A stretch of DNA of 64,000 nucleotides from Nocardiopsis alba DSM 43377 (GCF_000341225.1 NZ_ANAC01000013.1:124001-188000), one strand, 5' to 3'. Positions 16,095 through 25,046 are shown, counted from the stretch's first letter. The notes: generated from the letters alone by a model not told the origin. Made by a program: numbers and translations.

Positions 16095-16739
16095 ATGAGT
16101 CGCCGACACGTACTGCTCTGGTCACGGACGGACTCCGTGATCCTCACCTTCGTCCTCGCCGTCTTCCTGGCGCTCCAGGCTCTGCACGGGCTCTTCCTGG
16201 TGGTCTGGGGGCTCGGTTTCGTCCGTGCCGACAGCAGGGCCGGACTCGACCTGCTCACCAGGCCCCTGCCCTCCGAGGCCTCGACCTCCGTGACGGGGGT
16301 CGTCCCCCACGGGAACGTCACCATCGAGGGGGTCGAGCGGATGGTGCTCGTCTTCCACGACCCCTCGGTGGGCGAACGCCTGCTCCTCGTGGCCCCCGCG
16401 CTGCTCACGACCCTGGCCATCGGCCTGGTCGCCTACCTGCTGTTGCGCATGCTCCCGTCCCTGCGCGAGGGGGACCCGTTCTCAGCCGCCAACGTGCGCC
16501 GCGCCTACACCGTCGCCCTCACGGTGATCACCGGCTCCCTCCTGGTCCCGGCCTGCGCCGGGGTCACCGGTGCGGTGCTGGAGAGCCGGGCCCTGGGAAC
16601 GGACCCCTCCCTCACGTTCACCTTCGGTCTGGAGGGCGGGACGGTGCCCCTGGTCCTGGTCGGTCTGATCCTGGCGGCGCTCGCCGAGATCTTCCGACGG
16701 GGCGCGCGGCTGCGTCACGACGTCGAAGGCCTCGTCTGA
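16095..16739 (+). CDS. DUF2975 membrane protein
   Basis: 214 aa with four helices (about 14-37, 98-118, 138-160, 178-198) and the conserved central segment FSAANVRRAYTVALTVI that characterises DUF2975. These proteins are regularly encoded beside a YozG-like Cro/CI repressor, as here, where the stop and the next ATG share one base. Their function is unknown; the pair behaves like a membrane sensor with a small DNA-binding partner. Ribosome site weak (GAAAGTGG). Confidence 0.8.
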   Translation: MSRRHVLLWSRTDSVILTFVLAVFLALQALHGLFLVVWGLGFVRADSRAGLDLLTRPLPSEASTSVTGVVPHGNVTIEGVERMVLVFHDPSVGERLLLVAPALLTTLAIGLVAYLLLRMLPSLREGDPFSAANVRRAYTVALTVITGSLLVPACAGVTGAVLESRALGTDPSLTFTFGLEGGTVPLVLVGLILAALAEIFRRGARLRHDVEGLV

Positions 16740-16978
16740 TGCCGCCGGAGGAGACCACCGGGATCAGGATCCACCTGGACCGGATCCTGGCCGAGCGCGG
16801 GATGACCCTCACCGAGTTGGCCGAACGGGTCGGTGTCACCATCGTCAACCTGTCGGTGCTCAAGAACCAGCGGGCCAGGGCGATCCGCTTCTCCACCCTG
16901 GCGTCCCTCTGCCGGGAGCTGGACTGCTCTCCCGGAGACCTCATCGACTACGAGCCGGAACCCGGGACCGGCGCATGA
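16739..16978 (+). CDS. small Cro/CI-type HTH regulator (YozG-like)
   Basis: 79-aa XRE-family protein consisting of little more than one helix-turn-helix (MTLTELAERVGVTIVNLSVLKNQRARAIRFSTLASLCRELDCSPGDLIDYEPE). It is the usual partner of DUF2975 proteins and overlaps that gene by one base. It probably binds the AT-rich inverted repeat upstream of the pair. Confidence 0.88.
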   Translation: MPPEETTGIRIHLDRILAERGMTLTELAERVGVTIVNLSVLKNQRARAIRFSTLASLCRELDCSPGDLIDYEPEPGTGA

Positions 16979-16982
16979 GAAC

Positions 16983-17014
16983 GGGGCCGTCGCACCGATC
17001 GGTGCGACGGCCCC
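16983..17014. terminator. bidirectional hairpin terminator
   Basis: A 14-bp perfect stem (16983-16996 with 17001-17014) around GATC lies between convergent genes. Confidence 0.85.
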
Positions 17015-17052
17015 GAAGGTCGCCGTGAGAGCTCATGCGAGCACGGTCGTGA

Positions 17053-17772
17053 TCAGGCGGTGCCGCCGCTCTGGCCGCGCATGCCCTTGGGCAGCTTGGC
17101 GCCCTTGGGCATGGGGCCCTTGGGCATCTGCATCGCGGCGGGCAGCGCCTTGAGCCGGTAGTTCAGCTCGGCGGTGCCGGCCTTGTCCAGGTTCCTGGGC
17201 AGCTTCACCAGGGTCCGCTGGAGCTTGGACACCGGGACCTGGTCCTCGCCGTTGCCGACCTTGAAGTCGTAGATGGGCGTGTCGTGGGCGACGCGCGCCA
17301 CACGCTTCTTCTCGCCCGCGATCAGGCCGCGCAGACGGCCGGGGTCGCCCTCGCCGACGAGGATGACGCCGGGACGGCCCACGACGCGGTGGACCACGTC
17401 CATCTGCTTGTTGGCGGCGACACCGGGCTCGACCACCCAGTTGCCGCGCATGTTCTCCAGGATCGCCATACCGGCGCCCAGACGGCCGTCCAGCATCTTG
17501 TACTGCACGCGCTGGGCCGAGCGGGTGAACATGATGAAGCCGACCAGGAAGGCGACGGGCAGACCGGTCAGCGGCCAGATGATCCAGGAACCGGTCCAGA
17601 TGCCGATACCGATGAAGATCGCGAGGATCACGACCGCGACGGTGATCGCGAGCGGGATCGTACGCGGACTCTGCTGATGGACGACCTTGGCGACCATGCC
17701 GATCTGCTTCAACCGGCCCGGCTGCTTCGCGTCACCCTTACCGGCGGACGTGGTGTCGGACTTCTTCGCCAT
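17053..17772 (-). CDS. DUF4191 membrane protein
   Basis: 239 aa: basic N terminus (MAKKSDTTSAGKGDAKQPGRLKQIGMVAKVV), two adjacent helices (about 40-58 and 64-83), then a cytoplasmic domain with GRPGVILVGEGDPGRLRGLIAGEKKR and a Gly/Pro/Lys-rich C-terminal tail (MPKGPMPKGAKLPKGMRGQ). This is the actinobacterial DUF4191 family, usually found near glnA and lipA as here. Function unknown. ATG chosen because homologues start MAxK; the upstream in-frame extension is low-complexity. Ribosome site weak. Confidence 0.85.
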   Translation of the reverse strand: MAKKSDTTSAGKGDAKQPGRLKQIGMVAKVVHQQSPRTIPLAITVAVVILAIFIGIGIWTGSWIIWPLTGLPVAFLVGFIMFTRSAQRVQYKMLDGRLGAGMAILENMRGNWVVEPGVAANKQMDVVHRVVGRPGVILVGEGDPGRLRGLIAGEKKRVARVAHDTPIYDFKVGNGEDQVPVSKLQRTLVKLPRNLDKAGTAELNYRLKALPAAMQMPKGPMPKGAKLPKGMRGQSGGTA

Positions 17773-17930
17773 CGTGCTTTCAGGCAGCGCACACCGAGTT
17801 GATCGGTGGGGAAGGAGATCCCTGAGCTGCCTTGCCTCCTCTTCGCGGTCGACCTTCGATGCGGCGCCTCCCGGCGCCACGAAACGGGCGCCCTGGAACC
17901 ACCAGGATATGTGTCCGCGCGCCCACATGC

Positions 17931-17958
17931 GGAACGGTGGCCCGCGGGCCACCGTTCC
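17931..17958. terminator. perfect 28-bp palindrome, lipA terminator
   Basis: Two 14-bp arms meet with no spacer. It lies 30 bp after the lipA stop on the minus strand and upstream of the DUF4191 gene, so it probably ends the lipB-lipA transcript. Confidence 0.75.
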
Positions 17959-17988
17959 AGCTTGATCACGACTCGGGCGTATCGATCG

Positions 17989-18942
17989 TCATGTCCCGTT
18001 CGCGGCGGTCGCGGCCTCGGCGTCACGCTTCTCGCGGGCCTGCTTGTACAGCGTTCCCGCTCGGTAGGAGGAACGCACCAGCGGACCGGACATGACACCG
18101 GCGAAGCCGATCTCCTCGGCCTCCTTGCCCAGCTCCACGAACTCCTGCGGCTTCACCCAGCGGTCGATCGGGTGGTGCAGCTTGGACGGACGGAGGTACT
18201 GGGTGATGGTCAGCAGGTCGCAGCCGGCCTCGTGGAGGTCGCGCATGGCCTCGCTGATCTCCTCACGGGTCTCGCCCATGCCCAGGATCAGGTTCGACTT
18301 GGTGACCAGACCGTAGTCGCGCGCCTCGGTGATGACCTTGAGGGAACGCTCGTAGCGGAAGCCCGGACGGATGCGCTTGAAGATCCGCGGCACGGTCTCC
18401 ACGTTGTGCGCCAGGACCTCCGGACGCGATCCGAAGACCTCGGCGAGCTGGTCGGGCTCGGCGTTGAAGTCCGGGATCAGCAGCTCGACACCGGTGCCGG
18501 GGTTGAGCTCGTGGATCTTGCGGACCGTCTCGGCGTAGAGCCAGGCGCCGCCGTCCTCCAGGTCGTCGCGGGCCACACCGGTGATGGTGGCGTAGCGCAG
18601 CTCCATCTTCTGGACGGAGGTGGCGACCTTGAGCGGCTCCATCTTGTCCAGGGCGGTCGGCTTGCCGGTGGCGATCTGGCAGAAGTCGCATCGGCGCGTG
18701 CACTGGTCGCCGCCGATGAGGAAGGTGGCCTCGCGGTCCTCCCAGCACTCGTAGATGTTGGGGCAGCCCGCCTCCTGACAGACGGTGTGCAGGCCCTCAC
18801 CCTTGACCAGGGACTGGAGCTCGGTGTACTCGGGCCCCATGTGCGCCTTGATCTTGATCCACGGCGGCTTTCTCTCGATGGGGGTCTCGCTGTTACGCGC
18901 CTCCACGCGCAGCAGCTTGCGGCCCTCAGGAGCGATGGTCAA
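17989..18942 (-). CDS. lipA: lipoyl synthase
   Basis: Radical-SAM enzyme inserting two sulfurs into octanoyl groups on lipoyl domains. The 317-aa protein shows the auxiliary-cluster motif [12 protein letters not shown], the radical-SAM motif CTRRCDFC and the C-terminal RSSYRA serine motif. The start is inferred to be TTG: it gives [17 protein letters not shown], aligning with known N termini, and no ATG or GTG is available in frame nearby. Its TTG overlaps the TGA of a small upstream ORF (TTGA), which may supply ribosomes by coupling. Lies downstream of lipB; substrate SucB is encoded 2.8 kb away. Confidence 0.95.
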   Translation of the reverse strand: MTIAPEGRKLLRVEARNSETPIERKPPWIKIKAHMGPEYTELQSLVKGEGLHTVCQEAGCPNIYECWEDREATFLIGGDQCTRRCDFCQIATGKPTALDKMEPLKVATSVQKMELRYATITGVARDDLEDGGAWLYAETVRKIHELNPGTGVELLIPDFNAEPDQLAEVFGSRPEVLAHNVETVPRIFKRIRPGFRYERSLKVITEARDYGLVTKSNLILGMGETREEISEAMRDLHEAGCDLLTITQYLRPSKLHHPIDRWVKPQEFVELGKEAEEIGFAGVMSGPLVRSSYRAGTLYKQAREKRDAEAATAANGT

Positions 18943-19046
18943 CGCGAACCCGTTCCCTTCTGTACCCCTGTGACGGGGACCCTCTCGCCCTCGGTTCGGG
19001 CATCGTGTCCCGGTGGGGGCTGGCTCATGGTGTGGTCTGTCATCAT
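18939..19046 (-). CDS. small ORF interlocked between lipB and lipA
   Basis: A 35-codon ORF ([20 protein letters not shown]...) begins with an ATG overlapping the lipB stop (ATGA) and ends with a TGA overlapping the proposed lipA TTG start (TTGA). The peptide is polar and resembles nothing I know. The double overlap suggests it exists to carry ribosomes from lipB to lipA; it may equally be a fortunate open frame in GC-rich DNA. Confidence 0.4.
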   Translation of the reverse strand: MMTDHTMSQPPPGHDARTEGERVPVTGVQKGTGSR

Positions 19047-19744
19047 CGGGCGGTGGCGACGGAGAGCATCCCGGCGCCGTCGGTGTGGCTGTAGTCCGAC
19101 GCGCCGAGGACATCGGCCAGGTGGCGTTCGAGGCTCGGTCGCACGTCGGCGACGGTGACGGTGCGCCCCAGCTCCCTGGTGAGCGAGGTGACCCCCGCGT
19201 CGGTGATCCCGCAAGGGACGATCCGATCGAACCACGACATGTCATTGTCGCAGTTGAGGGCGAATCCGTGCATACCGACCCCGCGGGCGATACGACAGCC
19301 GATCGCCGAGATCTTGCGCTCGATCAGACCGCGCTCGGGGTCGGCGTCGAGCCAGACCCCGCTGCGCCCTTCCACCCGCCTGCCGGTCAGGCCGTACTCC
19401 GCGATGGTGCGGATGACGGCCTCCTCCAACATGCGAACATAGGCGACCACGTCTATCGGCTGGGCCAGCCGCACGATGGGGTACACCGTGAGCTGTCCGG
19501 GGCCGTGCCAGGTGATCTTGCCGCCCCGATCGATGTCCACGACGGGAGCGCCGGGGTCGGTGATGGGACGATCCCACCTCCCGGTGCGCTTGCCCGCCGT
19601 GTACACGGGCTCGTGCTCCAGGAGGAGGACGGTGTCGGCCACCTCGTCGGCGACACGACTCTGGTGGAGCCGTTTCTGGAGATCCCAGCCCTGGTGGTAG
19701 GGGACGGGAGCATCGCCCAGCCATGCGTAAACGAGATCATTCAC
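19043..19744 (-). CDS. lipB: lipoyl(octanoyl) transferase
   Basis: Transfers octanoate from acyl carrier protein to lipoyl domains, the step before LipA. 233 aa with [17 protein letters not shown] (substrate motif), the catalytic lysine in ERKISAIG and the catalytic cysteine in [11 protein letters not shown] start with AAGGTGG upstream. Together with lipA it forms the de novo lipoate pathway. Confidence 0.95.
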   Translation of the reverse strand: MNDLVYAWLGDAPVPYHQGWDLQKRLHQSRVADEVADTVLLLEHEPVYTAGKRTGRWDRPITDPGAPVVDIDRGGKITWHGPGQLTVYPIVRLAQPIDVVAYVRMLEEAVIRTIAEYGLTGRRVEGRSGVWLDADPERGLIERKISAIGCRIARGVGMHGFALNCDNDMSWFDRIVPCGITDAGVTSLTRELGRTVTVADVRPSLERHLADVLGASDYSHTDGAGMLSVATAR

Positions 19745-19753
19745 ACCACCACC

Positions 19754-20686
19754 TTACGCCCCGGTCGAGGGTCGAGGGTGGGTCAGGATGTCGGAAAGAG
19801 CACGATCGACCATGGGGAACGAGAAGGAATACCCGGCCTTCTCCAGACGTTGGGGGTGCGCCCTCAGATCGAGGAGGACGCTCTCCTCGGCCGGCCCTCC
19901 CAGGGCCGCGCGTACCAGGGCGGCGGGGATCGGGAGGAGCGCGGGGCGGCCCAGGGCGCGGCCGAGCTCGCGGCAGAAGGCCGCGTTGCCGACGGGCTCG
20001 GGGGAGCAGAGGTTCACCGGCCCGGTGAGGTCCGGACGGTCCAGCAGGAAACGGATGGCGCCCACCTGGTCGGTCAGGGAGATCCAGGTCAGGTACTGGT
20101 CGCCGGGGCCCAGGCGACGGCCCAGACCCATCCGCTGTAACGGGACCAGGGTCCGCAGCAGCCCGCCCTCGCGGGCCAGGACCAGTCCGGTGCGCAGATG
20201 GGCCACCGACATCCCGGCCTCCTCCGCGGGAAGGGTGGCCTCCTCCCAGTCGCGGCACACCCGGGACAGGAAGCCCCGGCCCGGCGGGTGGCCCTCCACG
20301 GCCACGGTGCTCCCGGTCCGCCCGTAGTAGTGCACCCCCGAGGCGCTCAGGAGGCGGGGAGGCGGGTGGTCCATGCCCGCCAGGGCCCGGCACAGCTCCC
20401 GGGTGAAGTGCGCCCTGCTGCGATGGACGAGCTCATGTCTGCGACGGGCCCAGGGCCTCGCGACCACGGGGGCGCCCGCCAGATGCACCACCGCGTCCGT
20501 TCCCCGTAGGGCCACGGAGTCCACACGCCCCTGCTCGGCCCGCCACTCGGCCTCCTCCAGGCCCGGGGCCCCTCCGTCGAGGGGAGGTCGGCGTACCAGC
20601 CGCACGACCGTGTGCCCGTCCGAGAGGAGGGACGTGGTCAGTGCCCGGCCGATCAGCCCTGTCGCACCCGTGATCGCCACTCGCAT
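19754..20686 (-). CDS. TIGR01777-family NAD-dependent epimerase-like protein
   Basis: 310 aa: Rossmann fold (MRVAITGATGLIGRAL), DAVVHLAGAPVV, SASGVHYYGRTG, the characteristic TWISLTDQVGAIRFLLD, and a C-terminal domain of the DUF1731 kind (GRPALLPIPAALVRAALGGPAEESVLLDLRAHPQRLEKAGYSFSFP). The family includes YfcH and is predicted to be an atypical short-chain dehydrogenase/epimerase; the substrate is unknown. Starts at ATG; downstream lipB begins nine bases after its stop, so the three genes may be one operon. Confidence 0.88.
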   Translation of the reverse strand: MRVAITGATGLIGRALTTSLLSDGHTVVRLVRRPPLDGGAPGLEEAEWRAEQGRVDSVALRGTDAVVHLAGAPVVARPWARRRHELVHRSRAHFTRELCRALAGMDHPPPRLLSASGVHYYGRTGSTVAVEGHPPGRGFLSRVCRDWEEATLPAEEAGMSVAHLRTGLVLAREGGLLRTLVPLQRMGLGRRLGPGDQYLTWISLTDQVGAIRFLLDRPDLTGPVNLCSPEPVGNAAFCRELGRALGRPALLPIPAALVRAALGGPAEESVLLDLRAHPQRLEKAGYSFSFPMVDRALSDILTHPRPSTGA

Positions 20687-20787
20687 GACGAGGGTCTACC
20701 CGTTGCCGTCGAGGTCGTTCGAATTTTTCTCCGGCTTTTTCGGTGAAACCTCTGCGGGGAGGGGCCGGGTCTTCTAGGTTGAGGAGT

Positions 20788-20955
20788 GGGACATGGAACT
20801 CCGCGTCATCGCGGAGGCACTGTGGGCGACCATCCGCCGTTCAGGCGGTGGTGCGCCCGACCACAGACCTTTGATGATGGGGATCATCAGGGGATGGTGA
20901 TTGGTGGGGTAGAAAGGCGGGGCGGTGCCGTTACGGCGCCGCCCCGTCCACCTTT
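20788..20955 (+). ncRNA. candidate structured RNA (four consecutive hairpins)
   Basis: The 284-bp gap between two leftward genes holds a run of hairpins: CTCCGCG-TCAT-CGCGGAG (20799-20816); a long imperfect stem at 20820-20866 (CTGTG..CACAG, GGCG..CGCC, ACCA..TGGT, CCGCC..GGCGG); TGATGAT-GGGG-ATCATCA (20872-20889); and a GC-rich terminator-like stem (20916-20948) followed by CCACCTTTTCC. TAGGTT (20775-20780) is a possible rightward -10. No ORF explains it and it matches no riboswitch I know. It could be an independent plus-strand RNA or, read leftward, the leader of the epimerase gene; strand uncertain. Confidence 0.4.
20916..20948. terminator. hairpin terminator
   Basis: 15-bp stem (20916-20930 with 20934-20948, including two wobble pairs) around TTA. 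Leftward it lies just past the FMN reductase stop; rightward it is followed by a TTTT tract and would end the candidate RNA. Confidence 0.7.
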
Positions 20956-20970
20956 TCCGGCCCTTTTCCG

Positions 20971-21531
20971 CTAACCGGGGAAGGGGCGGCGATCGCGTGC
21001 CTCGCGCAGGGAGAGCGCCCACCACGTCAGTTGGTCCAGCATCTCCGCCACGGCCGCCGCGGCACCCGCGCCGCGTTCCCCCGAGACGGCGCCGTCGGCG
21101 AACATCTCCCGGGCGTTGTGCAGGCTCACCGAGGTGCGTACCGAGGTCACGTGCAGTTCGGCGAAGACCGTCCGCAACTGCTCCACCGCGCGCAGGCCGC
21201 CCGACATGCCCCCGTAGGAGACGAAGGCGACCGGCTTGGCGAACCACTCCCGACGGGCGGAGTCGATGGCGCTCTTCAACGGTCCCGGATAGCCGTGGTT
21301 GTACTCCGGGGTGACCACGACGAAGCCGTCGGCGGCCGCCACCGAGGCGGAGAAGAGCTCCGAAGGGGTGCCGTGCCCGTCGCCCCGGTGCTCGGCCACG
21401 TCCAGGACGTCGATCTCCACCCCGGGACTGGCCGTCAGCAGGTCGAGGAACCAGGAGGAGACGCGGGGTCCCGTACGCCCTCGATGGTCGCCTCCCAGGA
21501 CGACCGCGATTCGAAGGTTCTCTCGATACAT
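20971..21531 (-). CDS. NAD(P)H-dependent FMN reductase (flavodoxin-like)
   Basis: 186 aa of the NADPH-dependent FMN reductase family: RIAVVLGGDHRGRTGPRVSSWFLD (phosphate-binding loop region), the hallmark VVTPEYNHGYPGPLKSAID and FVSYGGMSGGLRA. Such enzymes reduce free or bound flavin, azo dyes or quinones and often belong to redox-stress regulons. Its promoter has the long spacer typical of MerR-type control. ATG start. Confidence 0.88.
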   Translation of the reverse strand: MYRENLRIAVVLGGDHRGRTGPRVSSWFLDLLTASPGVEIDVLDVAEHRGDGHGTPSELFSASVAAADGFVVVTPEYNHGYPGPLKSAIDSARREWFAKPVAFVSYGGMSGGLRAVEQLRTVFAELHVTSVRTSVSLHNAREMFADGAVSGERGAGAAAAVAEMLDQLTWWALSLREARDRRPFPG

Positions 21532-21576
21532 GGGGGTCCTTTGCCGGTGGGACGCTCGCTGTGGACGTACCCTGCC

Positions 21577-21607
21577 ACGTTAGAACCTGGAGTTCGGTTG
21601 AGGTCAA
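21577..21607 (-). promoter_or_regulatory. MerR-type promoter with 19-bp spacer
   Basis: Minus strand: -35 TTGACC (21602-21607), 19-bp spacer, -10 TAACGT (21577-21582), 45 bp before the FMN reductase ATG. An imperfect dyad (ACCT...AGGT) fills the spacer. Overlong 19-20-bp spacers are the hallmark of promoters activated by DNA distortion through MerR/SoxR-family proteins. Confidence 0.6.
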
Positions 21608-21663
21608 CCGGGTGCGAGGAGACCCCGGCCACTCCGGACGGTGGATCCCGTACGTACACGAAA

Positions 21664-21705
21664 GGGCCCGGCCCGGGTACCACGGACGGTACCCGGGCCG
21701 GGCCC
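21664..21705 (-). terminator. sucB terminator
   Basis: An 18-bp perfect stem (21664-21681 with 21688-21705) and six-base loop, 30 bp past the sucB stop. Confidence 0.85.
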
Positions 21706-21734
21706 GGCTCACACGGAGCGGATCGAGGCCCTGA

Positions 21735-23438
21735 TCAGGCCAGACCGAGCTCGCTCTCGAAGGCGCCCTCCTCCAGACGGGCCTTGACCGTCTGGAGGAA
21801 GCGGCCGGCGTCGGCGCTGTCGATCAGACGGTGGTCGTGGGCCATCGACAGGTAGACCATCGACCGGACCGCGATGACCTCGCCGCCCATGGCGGAGTCC
21901 TCGACCACGACCGGGCGCTTGACGACCGCGCCCGCGCCCAGGATCGCGACCTGGGGCTGGTTGATGATCGGGGTGCCGAACAGGGCGCCGGTGTGGCCGG
22001 TGTCGGTGATGGTGAAGGTACCGCCGACCAGCTCGTCCGGGCTCAGAACGGCGGTGTGGGCCCGCTCGGTCAGGTCGGTGATGGTCCGGGCCAGACCGCC
22101 CAGGTTCAGCGAACCGGCGTCCTTGACGACCGGGGCGAGCAGACCGCGCTCGGTGTCCACCGAGATCGCCAGGTTCTCGATGTCGTGGTAGGTCACCGTC
22201 TGGGCCTGGCTGTCGATCACCGCGTTGACCTCGGGGTGGGCCTTGAGGGCCTCCACCGCGGCCAGCGCGAAGAACGGGAAGAAGTCCAGGTCCACGCCCT
22301 CACGCTTGGTGAAGTCGGCCGCGGCCTGGGTGCGCAGGCGCGCGATCTTGGTGACGTCGACCTCGATGACCTGGGTGGTCGTGGCGGAGACGTGCAGCGA
22401 CTCCACCATGCGGTCGGCGATGGACAGACGCAGACGCGTCAGCTTCTCGGTGCGCCCGCGCAGCGACGTGTCCGAGCCGGTCCGGCGCGGAGCGGCGGCG
22501 GCCGAGCTCCGGGCCTCGGCGGCCTTGAGCACGTCCTGCTTGCGGATGCGACCGCCCACGCCGGTACCGGTGACACGGCTCAGGTCGACACGGTGCTCGC
22601 CGGCGAGCTTGCGGACCAGCGGGGTCACGTAGGCCTCGGTCACGGCGTCGGTGCCGGAGGCGCGACCGGTCCCGCTCAGCGTCTCGACGTCCACGGACGG
22701 GCCCCCCTCGGAGTCCTGCTCCTGTGCGGCGGGAGCAGGCGTGGCCGGGGCGGGGGCGCTCGTGGGCTTCGGGGCGGCCGGAGCGGGAGCGGACTCGGCG
22801 GGAGCGGCGGGAGCGGAGGCGGAGCCGCCGATCAGGGCGATACGGGCGCCGATCTCCACCGTCTCGTCCTCGGCCACCAGGATCTCGGTGAGCACACCGG
22901 CGACCGGGGACGGGATCTCGGTGTCCACCTTGTCGGTGGAGACCTCGAGCAGCGGCTCGTCCACCTCGACGGTGTCGCCCACGCTCTTGAGCCACTGGGT
23001 GACGGTCCCCTCGGTGACGCTCTCACCCAGGGCGGGCATGTCCACCGGAGTACCGGTGCCCGTGGCCGCGGGGCTCGCGGGAGCGGGCTCGGGCTCGGGC
23101 GTGGGGGCGGGCTCCTCGGCGGCCGGGGCGGGCTCGGGCTCGGCCTCCGGCTCGGGAGCGGCGGCGGGCTCGGGCTCGGCCGGCGCGTCGGCGGACTCGC
23201 CCTCGCCACCGATGATCGCGATCTCCGCGCCGATCTCCACGGTGTCGTCCTCGTCGACGAGGATCTTGGTGAGTACACCGGACACCGGGGACGGGATCTC
23301 GGTGTCCACCTTGTCGGTGGAGACCTCAAGGAGCGGCTCGTCTACCTCGACGGTGTCGCCCACGTTCTTCAGCCACTGGGTGACGGTCCCCTCGGTGACG
23401 CTCTCACCCAGGGCGGGCATGGAAACGGAAGTCGGCAT
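21735..23438 (-). CDS. sucB: 2-oxoglutarate dehydrogenase E2 (dihydrolipoamide succinyltransferase)
   Basis: 567 aa: lipoyl domain 1 (lipoyl lysine K43 in EVSTDKVDT), Ala/Pro/Glu linker, lipoyl domain 2 (K170, same motif), second linker, peripheral-subunit-binding domain ([35 protein letters not shown]) and catalytic acyltransferase core ending [18 protein letters not shown]. It accepts the succinyl group from E1 and passes it to CoA; family members may instead serve pyruvate dehydrogenase, so the substrate is inferred. Lipoylated by LipB/LipA and reoxidised by Lpd, whose gene is just upstream. The two lipoyl domains are nearly identical even in DNA. Confidence 0.93.
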   Translation of the reverse strand: MPTSVSMPALGESVTEGTVTQWLKNVGDTVEVDEPLLEVSTDKVDTEIPSPVSGVLTKILVDEDDTVEIGAEIAIIGGEGESADAPAEPEPAAAPEPEAEPEPAPAAEEPAPTPEPEPAPASPAATGTGTPVDMPALGESVTEGTVTQWLKSVGDTVEVDEPLLEVSTDKVDTEIPSPVAGVLTEILVAEDETVEIGARIALIGGSASAPAAPAESAPAPAAPKPTSAPAPATPAPAAQEQDSEGGPSVDVETLSGTGRASGTDAVTEAYVTPLVRKLAGEHRVDLSRVTGTGVGGRIRKQDVLKAAEARSSAAAAPRRTGSDTSLRGRTEKLTRLRLSIADRMVESLHVSATTTQVIEVDVTKIARLRTQAAADFTKREGVDLDFFPFFALAAVEALKAHPEVNAVIDSQAQTVTYHDIENLAISVDTERGLLAPVVKDAGSLNLGGLARTITDLTERAHTAVLSPDELVGGTFTITDTGHTGALFGTPIINQPQVAILGAGAVVKRPVVVEDSAMGGEVIAVRSMVYLSMAHDHRLIDSADAGRFLQTVKARLEEGAFESELGLA

Positions 23439-23503
23439 GGGTTCCTCGTTGGATCTGGGCGCGGATACCTGCCCAAGCCTTGATGGGCAGCGCGGATGTG
23501 TGC

Positions 23504-23529
23504 GGGGGCGGGCCCTGGAGCCCGCCCCC
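23504..23529 (-). terminator. terminator or attenuator between lpd and sucB
   Basis: 10-bp GC stem (23504-23513 with 23520-23529) just after the lpd stop. A second hairpin, CTGCCCA...TGGGCAG (23469-23490), follows in the sucB leader. Together they suggest sucB is at least partly uncoupled from lpd. Confidence 0.6.
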
Positions 23530-23540
23530 TGGTGAAGCGA

Positions 23541-24917
23541 TCAGTCGTGGACGTGGAGGGGCTTGCCCGCCAGCGCGAGGTGCGCCTCGCCCAACGCCTC
23601 CGACTGGCTCGGGTGCGGGTGGATCAGCTGGGCCACCTCGGAGGGCAGGGCCTCCCAGTTGTAGATCAGCTGTCCCTCGGCGATGAGCTCGCCGACGCGG
23701 CTGCCGACCATGTGGACGCCCAGAACGGGGCCGTCCTTCTCGGCGATGACCTTGACCGCGCCCTGGGTCTGCAGGATCTGGCTCTTGCCGTTACCCGCGA
23801 GGTTGTAGTTCATCTCGACGACGTCGTAACCGCGCTCCTTGGCGACCTGGGTGGTCAGACCGACGGAGGCGACCTCGGGCTCACAGTAGGTGACCCGGGG
23901 GACGCCGTCGTAGTCGATCGCCGGCGGGTTCTGCCCGGCGATCTGCTCGGCGACGAAGATGCCCTCGGCGAAGCCGACGTGGGCCAGCTGGAGGGTCGGG
24001 ATCAGGTCGCCGACGGCGTAGATGTTCCCGACACCGGTGTGCAGGTTCTCGTCGACCTTGACGAAGCCGCGGTCGAGGGTGATGCCCTGCTCCTCGTAGC
24101 CCAGGCCCTCGGAGACCGGGCCGCGGCCGATGGCGACCAGCAGGACCTCGGCCTCCAGGGTCTTGCCGCCCTGGAGGGTGACGACCACGCCGGAGTCGGT
24201 GGTCTTGACCGACTCGAAGGGGGTGCCCAGCTCGGCCTTGATCTTCCGCTTGCGGAAGGCCCGCTCCAGCAGCTTGGAGCTGGACTCCTCCTCGACGGGG
24301 ACCAGGTGCTTGAGGGCCTCGACGATGGTGACGTCGGCGCCGTAGGAGCGCCACACGCTGGCGAACTCCACACCGATCACACCGCCGCCCAGGACGATGA
24401 CGGACTCGGGGACGCGGTTCAGGCCGAGGGCCTGGTCGCTGGTCATGACCTTGTCGCCGTCGATCTCCAGGCCCAGGGTCTTGGGCTTGGAGCCGGTCGC
24501 CAGGAGGATGTTCTTCCCCTTGTAGACCTTGCCGTCGACGGTCACCTCGTCCTTGCCGGTGAGCTTGCCCTCACCCTCGACGACGGTGATCTTGCGGGAC
24601 TTGATCAGCCCGCTCAGGCCCTTGTGCAGGCCACCGATGACCTTGTCCTTGTACTTGTGGACGGCCTCGATGTCGATGCCCTCGAAGGAGGCCTTGACGC
24701 CGAAGTTCTCGCTCTCCTTGGCGGAGTCGGCGACCTCGGCCGAGTGCAGGAGGGCCTTGGTGGGGATGCAGCCGCGGTGCAGGCAGGTGCCGCCGAGCTT
24801 GTCTTTCTCGATCAGGACGACGCTCATGTCCAGCTCGGCCGCGCGCAGCGCCGCCGCGTAGCCGCCACTGCCGCCGCCAAGGACGACGAGGTCGAAGGTA
24901 CCGCCGCTCTCACTCAC
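23541..24917 (-). CDS. lpd: dihydrolipoyl dehydrogenase (E3)
   Basis: 458-aa flavoprotein disulfide reductase that reoxidises dihydrolipoyl groups with NAD+. FAD-binding VVLGGGSGGYAAALRA, redox-active cysteines in GGTCLHRGCIPTK, NAD-binding VIVLGGGVIGVEFA, the second FAD motif IYAVGDL and the C-terminal catalytic dyad HPHPSQSEALGEA are all present. Genes read pepA-lpd-sucB on the minus strand. Confidence 0.96.
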   Translation of the reverse strand: MSESGGTFDLVVLGGGSGGYAAALRAAELDMSVVLIEKDKLGGTCLHRGCIPTKALLHSAEVADSAKESENFGVKASFEGIDIEAVHKYKDKVIGGLHKGLSGLIKSRKITVVEGEGKLTGKDEVTVDGKVYKGKNILLATGSKPKTLGLEIDGDKVMTSDQALGLNRVPESVIVLGGGVIGVEFASVWRSYGADVTIVEALKHLVPVEEESSSKLLERAFRKRKIKAELGTPFESVKTTDSGVVVTLQGGKTLEAEVLLVAIGRGPVSEGLGYEEQGITLDRGFVKVDENLHTGVGNIYAVGDLIPTLQLAHVGFAEGIFVAEQIAGQNPPAIDYDGVPRVTYCEPEVASVGLTTQVAKERGYDVVEMNYNLAGNGKSQILQTQGAVKVIAEKDGPVLGVHMVGSRVGELIAEGQLIYNWEALPSEVAQLIHPHPSQSEALGEAHLALAGKPLHVHD

Positions 24918-25014
24918 GGGAACGAACTCCTAAATCAGGTGGCTGATGGTGGTGGGTACCACGGTCGGTCGAGGTCGGGGACGCCCGGACACCGAATCCG
25001 TGGTGGGCCGAGGC

Positions 25015-25046
25015 GGGCGGCGCCGAAGGCTCGATCGGCGCCGCCC
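25015..25046 (-). terminator. pepA terminator
   Basis: 12-bp perfect stem (25015-25026 with 25035-25046), immediately downstream of the pepA stop. Confidence 0.75.

Noticed and set aside
17931..17958. Insertion-sequence inverted repeat
   Set aside because: The palindrome has no flanking target duplication or transposase; its position after lipA fits a terminator.
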